From: Streptosporangium becharense
GTDB taxonomy: Bacteria > Actinomycetota > Actinomycetes > Streptosporangiales > Streptosporangiaceae
Direction: 5' to 3'
Assembly: GCF_014204985.1 (NCBI RefSeq)
Contig: NZ_JACHMP010000001.1
Location: forward strand, 4,216,001 to 4,280,000
Length of the DNA stretch: 64,000 nt
Of this stretch, positions 41,354-49,007 are shown piece after piece (the first letter of the stretch is position 1; each line of letters begins with the position of its first letter). The position numbers and the translations under genes are program-made. The notes below the pieces were generated by a model. The model was not told the origin of the DNA. It worked only from the letters and a program-made list of their open reading frames with translations, and did no database searches.

Positions 41354-42325
41354 TCAGCTCGGCGGTACGACCTCGATGATGACGTTGCCGATCTTCTGCC
41401 CGGTTTCGACATAACGATAGGCGTCGACGATCCGGTCCAACGGGTACTGTCGGTCGATGACCGGCCTGAACTGCCCGTTCTCGATCAGCTCCCGAAGGTG
41501 TCCTACCATCTCCCGGTCGTTCCGCGGGATGGGGAACTTCACCTTTTTGCCGCCGAGCAACGGCGTGACCAGCGGCAGGACCAGGTTCTGCCACCAGGGC
41601 CCCAAGTCGGAGGACAGGTACGCCCCACCGGGTTTCAGCAGCCGCTTACAGCGGCCGAATGTGCTCTTGCCGACCGCGTCGAACACCGCGTCGTAGGTCT
41701 GTGTGTCCCTGGTGAAATCCTGAGCCGTGTAGTCGACGACCCGGTCGGCGCCCAGGCTCCGCACCAGCTCCACGTTCGCCGTGTCACATACCGCGGTCAC
41801 CGTGACACCAAGGCTCTTCAGCAGTTGCACCGCCGCCGAGCCGATGGCACCGGTCGCCCCATGGACGAGGACGTCCTGCCCAGCCCGGATCCCGGCCGTC
41901 CTGATGAACGAGAGCGCGTAATGCGAGCCTTCGGTGCCGGGAGCGGCCTCGGCGAAGGTCGTGCCCGCCGGCATGGTCGCGATCATGCCGTCTTCGGGAA
42001 CCGACAGATACTCGGCGTGCGCTCCGAACGCACCCTCGTTGTACCCGAACACCCGCTCGCCCACGGCGAATGACGTGACGCCGCCGCCGACCGCCTCCAC
42101 CACTCCCGCGAACTCGGTTCCGAGGACCCTGCGCCGCGGCCGGGTGAGGCCGGTGGCCATCCGCACGAAGAAGGGCCTCGCCGCCCGGTAGGCACAGTCC
42201 GTTCGGTTCACCGTCGTCGCGTGCACCCTGACCAGAACGTCCTTGTTCCCGACCGGGGGCTCATCCACCTCGGCGACCCGAACCACATCCGGCGGGCCGT
42301 ACCTGAAATGAACCGCTGCCCTCAT
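41354..42325 (-). CDS. Zinc-independent MDR oxidoreductase (quinone-oxidoreductase type)
   Basis: A 323-residue protein starting MRAAVHFRYGPPDVVRVAEV. The GroES-like N-terminal domain lacks the zinc-binding Cys set. The Rossmann motif is VLVHGATGAIGSAAVQLLKS, and SLGADRVVDYTAQDF is typical of NADPH-dependent quinone or enone reductases. It would reduce a quinone-like or alkenal substrate in the cytosol. It lies 12 bases after the LGFP-like gene and is probably cotranscribed. Confidence 0.92.
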   Translation of the reverse strand: MRAAVHFRYGPPDVVRVAEVDEPPVGNKDVLVRVHATTVNRTDCAYRAARPFFVRMATGLTRPRRRVLGTEFAGVVEAVGGGVTSFAVGERVFGYNEGAFGAHAEYLSVPEDGMIATMPAGTTFAEAAPGTEGSHYALSFIRTAGIRAGQDVLVHGATGAIGSAAVQLLKSLGVTVTAVCDTANVELVRSLGADRVVDYTAQDFTRDTQTYDAVFDAVGKSTFGRCKRLLKPGGAYLSSDLGPWWQNLVLPLVTPLLGGKKVKFPIPRNDREMVGHLRELIENGQFRPVIDRQYPLDRIVDAYRYVETGQKIGNVIIEVVPPS

Positions 42326-42337
42326 AGACGGACCCCA

Positions 42338-43300
42338 CTATTCAGCTGGCACCGGGCACTCACGTGTTATCGACACAGTGTCGACCCATACGTCGAAGAA
42401 AAGATCGTAGTGGCCGAAATCCCCGGCGTCGTCGCGCGCGCTGAGAGTGAGCTTGTGCGTCCAGCGCGGAATCTGTTTCGGATCGTCGGGCCTGGTCCTG
42501 GCCGGCTGCCTCGGCGGCCCTGAATCACCCACCTGATCCCAGGGGATCCGCAGGCTCTGGCCAGGATAGGGATCGTCACCCATCCCGAAGACGTCGCCCA
42601 TGACGAACCCGAAGGCGAAGGCCAGGGTGTCCCGGAACCACGTCTCCTCTGTGACCGACTCGGCGGGAAGCCCGGTGAGTGCGCCGAGAAGCTGCCCGCC
42701 TTTCTGCGCTATCTGATCGGCGAGATTCCGCGCGACGGCGTCCACATCGGCGAAGTCGTCGTGCTCGATGAGTGCCCCGATGACGACCACGTCCTGGATC
42801 GGGCCCTCGTACAGCAACTGGTCGGTCGTCCAGATCCGCGAACCGCGCTTGCCCATGCTCAGGGTCCCGTCGCCGCCCGGGAAGGAGTGGGTCTTCAGCG
42901 CACTGTTGCCGGGTCCGATGAGTCCGACGACCCCGTATACCTCGTCTTCGCCTTCCTGGCGTGACACGCATTCCAGTCCCACGAAGTTGACCTTCATCAC
43001 CTTGTTGGTCAGAACGTGACACCGGCCGTGATGCTTCACTGTTATCTTTCCCGACCGGAAGTCGGCTTCCCAGTGGTCGCCGTTCTTGCGCACGACCAGT
43101 TTGGGAGCCCTGGGCAGGCCGAGTGAGCTTCTCGGCCCGCCTTCCGCATTCCAGACGGCTTTGATCGCGCGCTCGGCCGTGATCTTTTCCATCGCCTCGG
43201 CGATTCCGCCGTGTTCGACCACCGGATTAGGCTTGGGAATGCGGATATGGGGATCCGCCGGCTCCCTGAATCTGTTGATATCCCAGTCTCGTGGGGGCAT
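42338..43300 (-). CDS. Hypothetical protein with an LGFP-like repeat
   Basis: From ATG 43300 (ACGGAG upstream) this is 320 residues; the longer ORF adds 42 unlikely residues. Residues 23-90 fit a LGFP repeat plan: IKAVWNAEGGPRSSLGLPRA followed by WEADFRSGKITVKHHG. LGFP repeats often bind the cell wall in actinobacteria. The rest has beta-rich segments such as VGLECVSRQEGEDEVYGVVG and a C-terminal KLTLSARDDAGDFGHYDLFF typical of jelly-roll-like domains. No signal peptide is seen, so export is unclear. Lower GC than average. Confidence 0.65.
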   Translation of the reverse strand: MPPRDWDINRFREPADPHIRIPKPNPVVEHGGIAEAMEKITAERAIKAVWNAEGGPRSSLGLPRAPKLVVRKNGDHWEADFRSGKITVKHHGRCHVLTNKVMKVNFVGLECVSRQEGEDEVYGVVGLIGPGNSALKTHSFPGGDGTLSMGKRGSRIWTTDQLLYEGPIQDVVVIGALIEHDDFADVDAVARNLADQIAQKGGQLLGALTGLPAESVTEETWFRDTLAFAFGFVMGDVFGMGDDPYPGQSLRIPWDQVGDSGPPRQPARTRPDDPKQIPRWTHKLTLSARDDAGDFGHYDLFFDVWVDTVSITRECPVPAE

Positions 43301-44067
43301 CGCTCGCTCCGTCGGGGGTGAGAAGCAGAACAGGGGCGAAGCTCTGAGGACGCCCGCGGTAGAGTGCGGCGCCACTGGGGAGAATCTCAAAAGATCGCGT
43401 GCGGGCATCGGCCGGTGGGCCGTCAATCCGCCGACCGGCGCGTTCCCGGCTGAGAAATACAGGCAGCATCATCACATGCGGCGTCGGGTTTTTCCAGTGG
43501 GCCCTCTGGATTTTCTTCGCCGTGCATCCGGTCCAGGAATCCGCCGACCGTATTCTCTTGATGCGGAGGCTCCATATGAGCGGTTACCGCCTGCCGGTGA
43601 CTTTCTGGCTCAAGGGATGTGCCGGACATCACCGGCCTGATGCTCGTCCGGGCGTTCAGGGGTGCGTGATGACCGCTCGCGGGCCACTCCGTTCGGACCC
43701 GTTGAACACCGTGCGCGGCATGGCGGTCGTACTTCTCGAACCTGTCCGGCACGATCGACCGTGTCGCGGTCGATCGGGACGCGGCCGGCATCGTCGAAAA
43801 CGCCGTCGGTGCCGACCTGGCAGGTGACGGGTTCACGGAGGTCGAGGTGTTCGACGAATGCGTGCCGCCGGTGAGCCACACGTGTTCCCCTCTTCCCGCG
43901 ATTCGGTGTCGCGTCAGTCCGGCGGGGTCGCCGTCGCAAGGAGCCTGGACGGGCGGCGGGCCGCGGGCGTTCACGCTTGGTCATGGTGAATTGCTCGGTC
44001 TTTTGGGAACGAGGATTTTCGCAGACCGCCGTTCCTCGCGAGGTTTCCGGACAATAGCATTCGTTGA
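43301..44067. other. Intergenic stretch with a possible gene remnant
   Basis: About 770 bases without a complete gene. On the plus strand at roughly 43725-43870 one frame has strong actinomycete codon bias and reads YFSNLSGTIDRVAVDRDAAG, IVENAVGADLAGDGFTEVEV, FDECVPP, but it lacks a start and loses bias after 43880. It may be a fragment of a lost gene. Nothing else was recognised. Confidence 0.4.
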
Positions 44068-44220
44068 ATGAAACGGGCGGTTGTCGCTGTTCTCGTAATG
44101 ATCGCGGTGGGCGTCGTCATCGGCGGTGTCGCCGCCCTGGGTGTCGTGAACGCCGGGACCGCCGTGCTGGAGAGTCTTTTCGGCTGGCTGATGCTTCCGC
44201 ACTCGGGCTTCCGCGGATAG
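44068..44220 (+). CDS. Small single-span membrane protein
   Basis: A 50-residue frame from ATG 44068: MKRAVVAVLVMIAVGVVIGG and VAALGVVNAGTAVLESLFGW then LMLPHSGFRG. The positive N-terminus and long hydrophobic segment predict one membrane helix with the N-terminus inside, or an uncleaved signal. No clear ribosome-binding site precedes it. The composition is typical of real micro-membrane proteins. Function unknown. Confidence 0.5.
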   Translation: MKRAVVAVLVMIAVGVVIGGVAALGVVNAGTAVLESLFGWLMLPHSGFRG

Positions 44221-44261
44221 ATCCATGACGGCGGGGGCCCGCATTCGGACCTCCGGCACTT

Positions 44262-44348
44262 CACGGGCCGGTCCCGGAAGCCCACGGCGCGGGAGGTCCG
44301 GCTCGTCAGGCTCGGGGAACCACGGGCCGGCTCCGGAAGCCCACGGCG
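44262..44348. repeat. 28-bp duplication, 59-bp period
   Basis: CACGGGCCGGTCCCGGAAGC at 44262 recurs as CACGGGCCGGCTCCGGAAGC at 44321, and both are followed by CCACGGCG. It lies between the small membrane protein and the TetR gene. Confidence 0.75.
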
Positions 44349-44445
44349 GCGCCGGTCATGAGTCGGCCGGGACATGCCGGGCGAAGCACCGTCGCCAGGG
44401 ACGTGTCGCCCGGTCGGCCTCTGCCGGAGGCCGAAGTGTGCCCGG

Positions 44446-45111
44446 TCACGCCGTGCTTTCCCGGCTGCCTTCTGAGCCGTGTCCCACCACGGCCAGCGCC
44501 AGGTCACGTACGCCTTTCCGGATCCGCTCGTCGCCCAGTTCGCCGCGGAGCGCGGCGACGGATTCGGCGCCGAGCGGGGCGAGCAGGGCGTGGGCGAGGC
44601 AGTCGGCATCGGAGGCGGGACGCGCCAGGGCCAGCAGGACGGCGACGTGCCGGTGCCAGAACCGGTAGGCGCCGATCCGGTAGCGCGCGCCGGGGGCCGC
44701 GGTCTCGGAGACGCGTACGAGGTCGAGATGGCCGAGCAGGTAGTCCAGGTACGCGTCCACGAAGGCCGCCAGCCGTTCCGCCGGGGGTGCCCCGGGACCG
44801 AGCGGGGGCGGACCGGACAGGATGCGTCCCTGCAGCTCCCTTTCGCGCTCGTCGAGCAGTGCCGCTGCGAGCCCGGACCGGTCACCGAAGCGCCGGAAGA
44901 GGGTGCCCTTGCCGACCCCGGCCTCGGCGGCGACGGCGTCCATCGAGACGTTGTCGACCCCCTTCTCCCGGAACAGCCGGGCCGCCGCGGCCAGCACCTT
45001 CTCCCGGTTCCGCGCCGCGTCGGCCCGCTCCCGGGGCGGTTGCCCGCGCAGGATCTGCAGCACCTCGCTTGACGAAGCGGACTGCGGTCCATTAAGTTCT
45101 GAATCGTTCAC
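44446..45111 (-). CDS. TetR-family regulator
   Basis: From GTG 45111 this is 221 residues. The N-terminal helix-turn-helix is AAARLFREKGVDNVSMDAVA, AEAGVGKGTLFRRFGDRSGL. The C-terminal domain is helical with VDAYLDYLLGHLDLVRVSET, unlike any specific ligand class I can name. It is divergent from the rhodanese gene, and two copies of a GGACTG..GTCC palindrome lie over its start and in the 36-base intergenic gap. It probably represses both genes. Confidence 0.92.
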   Translation of the reverse strand: MNDSELNGPQSASSSEVLQILRGQPPRERADAARNREKVLAAAARLFREKGVDNVSMDAVAAEAGVGKGTLFRRFGDRSGLAAALLDERERELQGRILSGPPPLGPGAPPAERLAAFVDAYLDYLLGHLDLVRVSETAAPGARYRIGAYRFWHRHVAVLLALARPASDADCLAHALLAPLGAESVAALRGELGDERIRKGVRDLALAVVGHGSEGSRESTA

Positions 45112-45128
45112 GAAACGGACTGTAGTCC
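45079..45128. promoter_or_regulatory. Twin TetR operator
   Basis: GGACTGCGGTCCATT (from 45079) and GGACTGTAGTCCATT (from 45117) are near-identical imperfect palindromes 38 bases apart. The first covers early codons of the TetR gene and the second sits before the rhodanese start. The spacing is close to 3.6 helical turns, so two dimers could bind. Confidence 0.75.
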
Positions 45129-45147
45129 ATTTAGTTGGGAGGGTGCA

Positions 45148-45492
45148 ATGACCGCACTCATCAGCCGCGACGAGCTCAGGGCCGCCATCGACGCGGGAAC
45201 CGTCGTCGTGGTGGACGCCCTGGGCGGCGAGTACTACAAGCAGCAGCACCTGCCGGGAGCGGTCGCCCTGGTGGCCGACGAGGTGGCCGAACGGGCCGCG
45301 GAGGTGCTCCCCGGCGACCGGGACGCGGCGATCGTCACCTACTGCTCCAACCCGGCCTGCGGGAACAGCGAGGCGGTGGCCCAGCGGCTCTACCGGCTCG
45401 GCTACACCAACGTCCGCAAGTACCGCGAGGGCATCCAGGACTGGGTCGAGGCGGGGCTCCCCGTCGAGTCCGGTCTGCCCGCCGGCCGCTGA
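45148..45492 (+). CDS. Rhodanese-like sulfurtransferase
   Basis: A 114-residue single-domain rhodanese starting at ATG 45148 after GGGAGGG. The active-site loop is TYCSNPACGNS with Cys66 as the likely persulfide-bearing residue, and the HLPGAVAL segment is typical of the fold. Such proteins move sulfane sulfur or detoxify reactive sulfur species. The adjacent TetR protein may respond to such a signal. Confidence 0.92.
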   Translation: MTALISRDELRAAIDAGTVVVVDALGGEYYKQQHLPGAVALVADEVAERAAEVLPGDRDAAIVTYCSNPACGNSEAVAQRLYRLGYTNVRKYREGIQDWVEAGLPVESGLPAGR

Positions 45493-45533
45493 CGGCCGTG
45501 CTCGCCGAACGGCTCGGGCACGGGCTCTCCTGC

Positions 45534-45602
45534 GGTGCCCGAGCCTCGGTGAGCGGGCCCTGGCGAGTGAACCCCGGTGCCCGAGCCTCGGTGAGCGGGC
45601 CC
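45534..45602. repeat. 27-bp duplication, 42-bp period
   Basis: GGTGCCCGAGCCTCGGTGAG at 45534 is repeated exactly at 45576, and a shorter GGTGAGCGG echo follows. It occupies the gap after the rhodanese gene. Confidence 0.85.
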
Positions 45603-45730
45603 GGTGAGCGGATCCCGGCGAGCGGGTCCGCAGCGCGAGACGCCTCCCCACCCCTGGACGGGGCGTCCGAACCCGGGTGCTTGAATGCTCGGAGGCCGGA
45701 TACTCGCGACGGAGAACTGGAGTGCAGCTC

Positions 45731-46675
45731 ATGCCCGACATGTCATATCGCCGGCTCGGCCGGTCCGGGCTGGTCGTCTCGGCCGTCGGCCTGGGTGCCA
45801 ACAACTTCGGCCGCCGGATCGACCTCGACGCGACGCGGGCGGTGGTGGACGCCGCCTTCGACGCCGGAATCACCCTGATCGACACCGCCGACATCTACGG
45901 CGAGTCGGAGGAGTTCCTGGGGGAGGTGCTGCGAGGACGGCGGGACGAGATCGTCCTGGCCACCAAGTTCGGTGGGAACACCGGCGGGGCCAACGGCCCC
46001 GACTGGGACGTCCGTACCTCCCGCCGGTATGTCCGCAAGGCGGTCGAGCGGTCGCTGCGGCGTCTGCGCACGGACTGGATCGATCTCTACCAGGTCCATT
46101 TCCCGGACCCGGCCACGCCGGTCGAGGAGACCCTGGCGACCCTGTCGGACCTGGTGCGTGAGGGCAAGGTCCGGTACATCGGCTCGTCCAACTTCGCCGG
46201 CTGGCAGGTCGCCGACGCCGACTGGATCGCCCGGACCAGGGGCTACGAGCGCTTCGTCAGCGCGCAGAACGAGTACAGCCTGCTGAACCGGCAGGTGGAG
46301 CGGGAGCTGATGCCCGCCCTGACCCACTACGGCGTCGGCCTGCTGCCGTACTTCCCGCTGGCCAACGGGCTGTTGACCGGCAAGTACCGGCGCGACGCCA
46401 CGGCACCGGAGGGCAGCCGCCTGGCGGGGCGCCCCGAATACCTCACCGACGCCCGCTTCGACATCGTGGAGCGGCTCGCGGAGTTCGCCGGGCGGCAGGG
46501 CGTCGGCCTGCTCGACGTCGCGATCGGCGGGCTCCTCGCGCGACCGGAGGTGAGCTCAGTGATCGCCGGTGCGACGAAACCGGAGCAGATCAAGGCCAAC
46601 GTCGTCGCGGGCACCTGGCGGCCCGACGCGGAGGCGCTCGCCGAACTCGACCGGATCACGTCCCGCCCGAGCTGA
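45731..46675 (+). CDS. Aldo/keto reductase
   Basis: From ATG 45731 this is 314 residues. It has the AKR landmarks: FDAGITLIDTADIYGESEEF (Asp and Tyr of the tetrad), VLATKFGG (Lys), DLYQVHFPD (His), then GSSNFAGWQVADADW and a C-terminal SVIAGATKPEQIKANV that binds the NADPH phosphate. It is a cytosolic NADPH-dependent carbonyl reductase, most like the potassium-channel-beta/YghZ-type AKRs. It stands alone between repeat-bearing gaps. Confidence 0.94.
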   Translation: MPDMSYRRLGRSGLVVSAVGLGANNFGRRIDLDATRAVVDAAFDAGITLIDTADIYGESEEFLGEVLRGRRDEIVLATKFGGNTGGANGPDWDVRTSRRYVRKAVERSLRRLRTDWIDLYQVHFPDPATPVEETLATLSDLVREGKVRYIGSSNFAGWQVADADWIARTRGYERFVSAQNEYSLLNRQVERELMPALTHYGVGLLPYFPLANGLLTGKYRRDATAPEGSRLAGRPEYLTDARFDIVERLAEFAGRQGVGLLDVAIGGLLARPEVSSVIAGATKPEQIKANVVAGTWRPDAEALAELDRITSRPS

Positions 46676-46689
46676 GGACCACCGGTGAC

Positions 46690-46856
46690 CCGTGCCCGGT
46701 GGCGGGCCCGTGCTCGGTGGTGGGTTCGTGCTCGATGGCGGGCCCGTGAGCGGTGGCGGGACCGTGCCTGGTGGCGCGGCCCGTGCCTGGTGGCGCGGCC
46801 CGTGCCCGGTGGCGCGGCCCGTGAGTGGCGGCGCGGTCCGTGCCCGGCGGCACGGC
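46690..46856. repeat. 18-19 bp tandem repeat, about nine units
   Basis: Units of the form CGGTGGCGGGCCCGTG(CT/AG) run from about 46690 to 46856, with later units changed to TGGTGGCGCGGCCCGTGCC. Together with the rest of the 46676-47008 gap it holds no gene; long open frames across it are an effect of the repeat. Confidence 0.85.
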
Positions 46857-47008
46857 GTCCGCTGACGGGCGGCCCGGCTCATCCGCCACCGCATCGCCCG
46901 ATCCTGACCACGCCTGCCGCCCCATCCCTGACCACGCCGCCCGGGCCTTCCGGGCGGCCGGGCATCCCGGTGGGTTTCGCCGGCCCGTACGGTGGCACGT
47001 TCACCGGC

Positions 47009-48163
47009 GTGGACGACGGGTGGGATCTGGTGATCATCGGCGGTGGCCCCGCGGGTTCCGCGGCGGCCCTGGGCGCCAAGCGGCTCCGGCCGGACGCGCG
47101 GGTGCTGCTGCTCGACCGGGCCGAGTTCCCCCGGGACAAGGCGTGCGGTGACGGCATCGCCGCCCACGGCCGTGACGAGCTCGCCCTGCTCGGCGTCCCC
47201 GACCTGGTCGCCGACTACCGGCCGACGCACCGTCTGTCGGTGGTCTCTCCCGGTGGTGCGCGCGTCTCCGCCGCCGTCGCCCGGCCCAACCACGTCGTCC
47301 CCCGCAAGGTCTTCGACGCCCGTCTCGTCCGCGCCGCCCGCGAGCGTGGCGTCGAGGTCCGGTGTCACCGCGTCCGCGAGCTCGCCGCCCGCGACGGTCA
47401 CGTCGTCGTCGATGGCACCGTCACCGCTCGCGCCGTCGTCGCCGCGGACGGGGCCAACTCGACCGTACGGCGCCTCATCGGCCTCCCCCCTTCCCCGGAC
47501 AGGCACACCGCGATCGCGGTCCGCGGTTACGCCGACGTGCCCGCCGGCGACGACGTCCAGCTCATCGCCATGCAGAGGGACGGGTGGCCCGCGTACGCCT
47601 GGTCGTTCCCGGTCGGCGACGGGACCGCCAACGTCGGGTTCGGCATGCTCCTTCCCCGGTTGCGCGCCGTGGGACTCCCCGGTCGCGAGGTGCTCCACGG
47701 CCGGCTGGCCGAACTCCTGCCCCACCTGCCCGCCCGTGACCTGCGTGCTCACCACCTGCCCCTGTCACCTGGCCGGCCGAGACCCGGTGCCGGCCGGGTG
47801 ATGCTCGCCGGTGACGCGGCCGGCCTCGTCAACCCGCTCACCGGTGAGGGCATCTACTACGCCCTGGTCTCCGGCCGGCTCGCCGGTGAGGCCGCCGTGG
47901 GGGCGCCCGGCGACCCGCTGTCCGCCTACCGGCGCGCTCTGACGAAGGCGCTCGGCCGCCACCTCCGCACCACCGACGTGCTCGCCCGCGCCGCCCAGTC
48001 GCCCCGCTTCATCGACGCCGCGATCGCCACCGCCGCCCGGCGCAAGGACGTCTTCGACCTGCTCGTCGAGGTGGGGCTCGGCGCGGGGACGGTACCGCTG
48101 CCGCTGGCGGGCGCCGTGGTCCGCCGGTGGTTCCTGAACGCCGTCCGGGGCGGACGGTTCTGA
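47009..48163 (+). CDS. Geranylgeranyl-reductase-family FAD-dependent oxidoreductase
   Basis: From GTG 47009 this is 384 residues. The FAD motif DLVIIGGGPAGSAAALGAKR opens it, followed by FPRDKACGDGIAAHGRDELA (the PxxKxCG signature of this family), VVAADGANSTVRRLIGLP and a C-terminal GRVMLAGDAAGLVNPLTGEG. Such enzymes saturate isoprenoid chains, for example in menaquinone or lipid synthesis. The start is uncertain because the upstream gap is repetitive; a GTG at about 46970 is an alternative. No partner gene is adjacent. Confidence 0.92.
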   Translation: MDDGWDLVIIGGGPAGSAAALGAKRLRPDARVLLLDRAEFPRDKACGDGIAAHGRDELALLGVPDLVADYRPTHRLSVVSPGGARVSAAVARPNHVVPRKVFDARLVRAARERGVEVRCHRVRELAARDGHVVVDGTVTARAVVAADGANSTVRRLIGLPPSPDRHTAIAVRGYADVPAGDDVQLIAMQRDGWPAYAWSFPVGDGTANVGFGMLLPRLRAVGLPGREVLHGRLAELLPHLPARDLRAHHLPLSPGRPRPGAGRVMLAGDAAGLVNPLTGEGIYYALVSGRLAGEAAVGAPGDPLSAYRRALTKALGRHLRTTDVLARAAQSPRFIDAAIATAARRKDVFDLLVEVGLGAGTVPLPLAGAVVRRWFLNAVRGGRF

Positions 48164-48219
48164 CCCGCTCTGACCCGCACGTCCCGGGGACCCGGGGGAC
48201 CGGCGGCCGTCCACCGGTC

Positions 48220-48870
48220 TCAGGCCGGGGTGACGAAGGCGCCGGCGCGGGCGGCGGCCAGGGCGGTGGCGGCGGCGCGGTCGGCGACCGTCTCGTCCAC
48301 CGGTTCGCCGCTGATGAACAGGCGGTAGTACAGCGGCGCCACGGCGGTCCGGACGACGTCCGCGGCGTCGGTGCCCTCGGGCAGTTCGCCGCGCGCGACG
48401 GCCCGCTCGACGATGGGGGCCGACTGGCGGTGGCGGGCGGCGAAGAAGTCGCGCAGCGCCTTCGCGACGACCGGATCGCGCATGGCGGCCGAGATGAAGG
48501 CGGTCGGAATGGAGCCTGTGGCGGGATCGGTGAAGCCGGTCAGCACCAGCCGTGTGAGCTCCCGCAGGTCCCCTTCGACCGTGCCGGTGTCGGGGACCGG
48601 CCACGGCTCGCCGCCCGCCAGGTCGAGCGCATCGGCGGCCAGTCCTTCCACGCTGCCCCAGCGCCGGTAGACCGTGGTCTTGTGCACGCCCGAGCGCCGG
48701 GCGACACTCTCCACCGTCAGCCCCTCGAAACCTTTCTCCCCCAGCTCGGCGAGGGTCGCCTCGCGCACCGCCTCGCGCACCCGCGCCGTACGTCCGCCGG
48801 GACGCAGGGTGCCGGCGGACACAGAGGACGTGGAAGAGGCGGAAGACGCCACGGTCACCTCTCGTTGCAT
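48220..48870 (-). CDS. TetR-family regulator of the ABC-F/lyase cassette
   Basis: I choose ATG 48870, preceded by AGGGAGAAACCC, over ATG 48918. The 216-residue product has the helix-turn-helix ATLAELGEKGFEGLTVESVA, RRSGVHKTTVYRRWGSVEGL. A C-terminal TetR_C-like domain with DLRELTRLVLTGFTDPATGS follows. It is divergent from the ABC-F gene and a perfect palindrome lies between them at 48904-48916. It probably represses the resistance cassette and itself until an antibiotic or a stress signal appears. Confidence 0.92.
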   Translation of the reverse strand: MQREVTVASSASSTSSVSAGTLRPGGRTARVREAVREATLAELGEKGFEGLTVESVARRSGVHKTTVYRRWGSVEGLAADALDLAGGEPWPVPDTGTVEGDLRELTRLVLTGFTDPATGSIPTAFISAAMRDPVVAKALRDFFAARHRQSAPIVERAVARGELPEGTDAADVVRTAVAPLYYRLFISGEPVDETVADRAAATALAAARAGAFVTPA

Positions 48871-48903
48871 GGGTTTCTCCCTGTCTGGCATACTCACCCT
48901 AAA

Positions 48904-48916
48904 GCAACTAAGTTGC
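48904..48916. promoter_or_regulatory. TetR operator GCAACT-A-AGTTGC
   Basis: A perfect 6-bp inverted repeat with one central base, 33 bases upstream of the TetR start and about 90 bases upstream of the ABC-F start. It sits in the only AT-rich patch of the intergenic region, where both promoters should lie. Confidence 0.75.
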
Positions 48917-49007
48917 ATTTATAGCCGCCGATGGAAGAGGGCAGCAGCCGTGGGCCAGTCACCGGAGACCGCGACGACCCCTTCAGTCGACGTTCCGGAG
49001 GCACACC

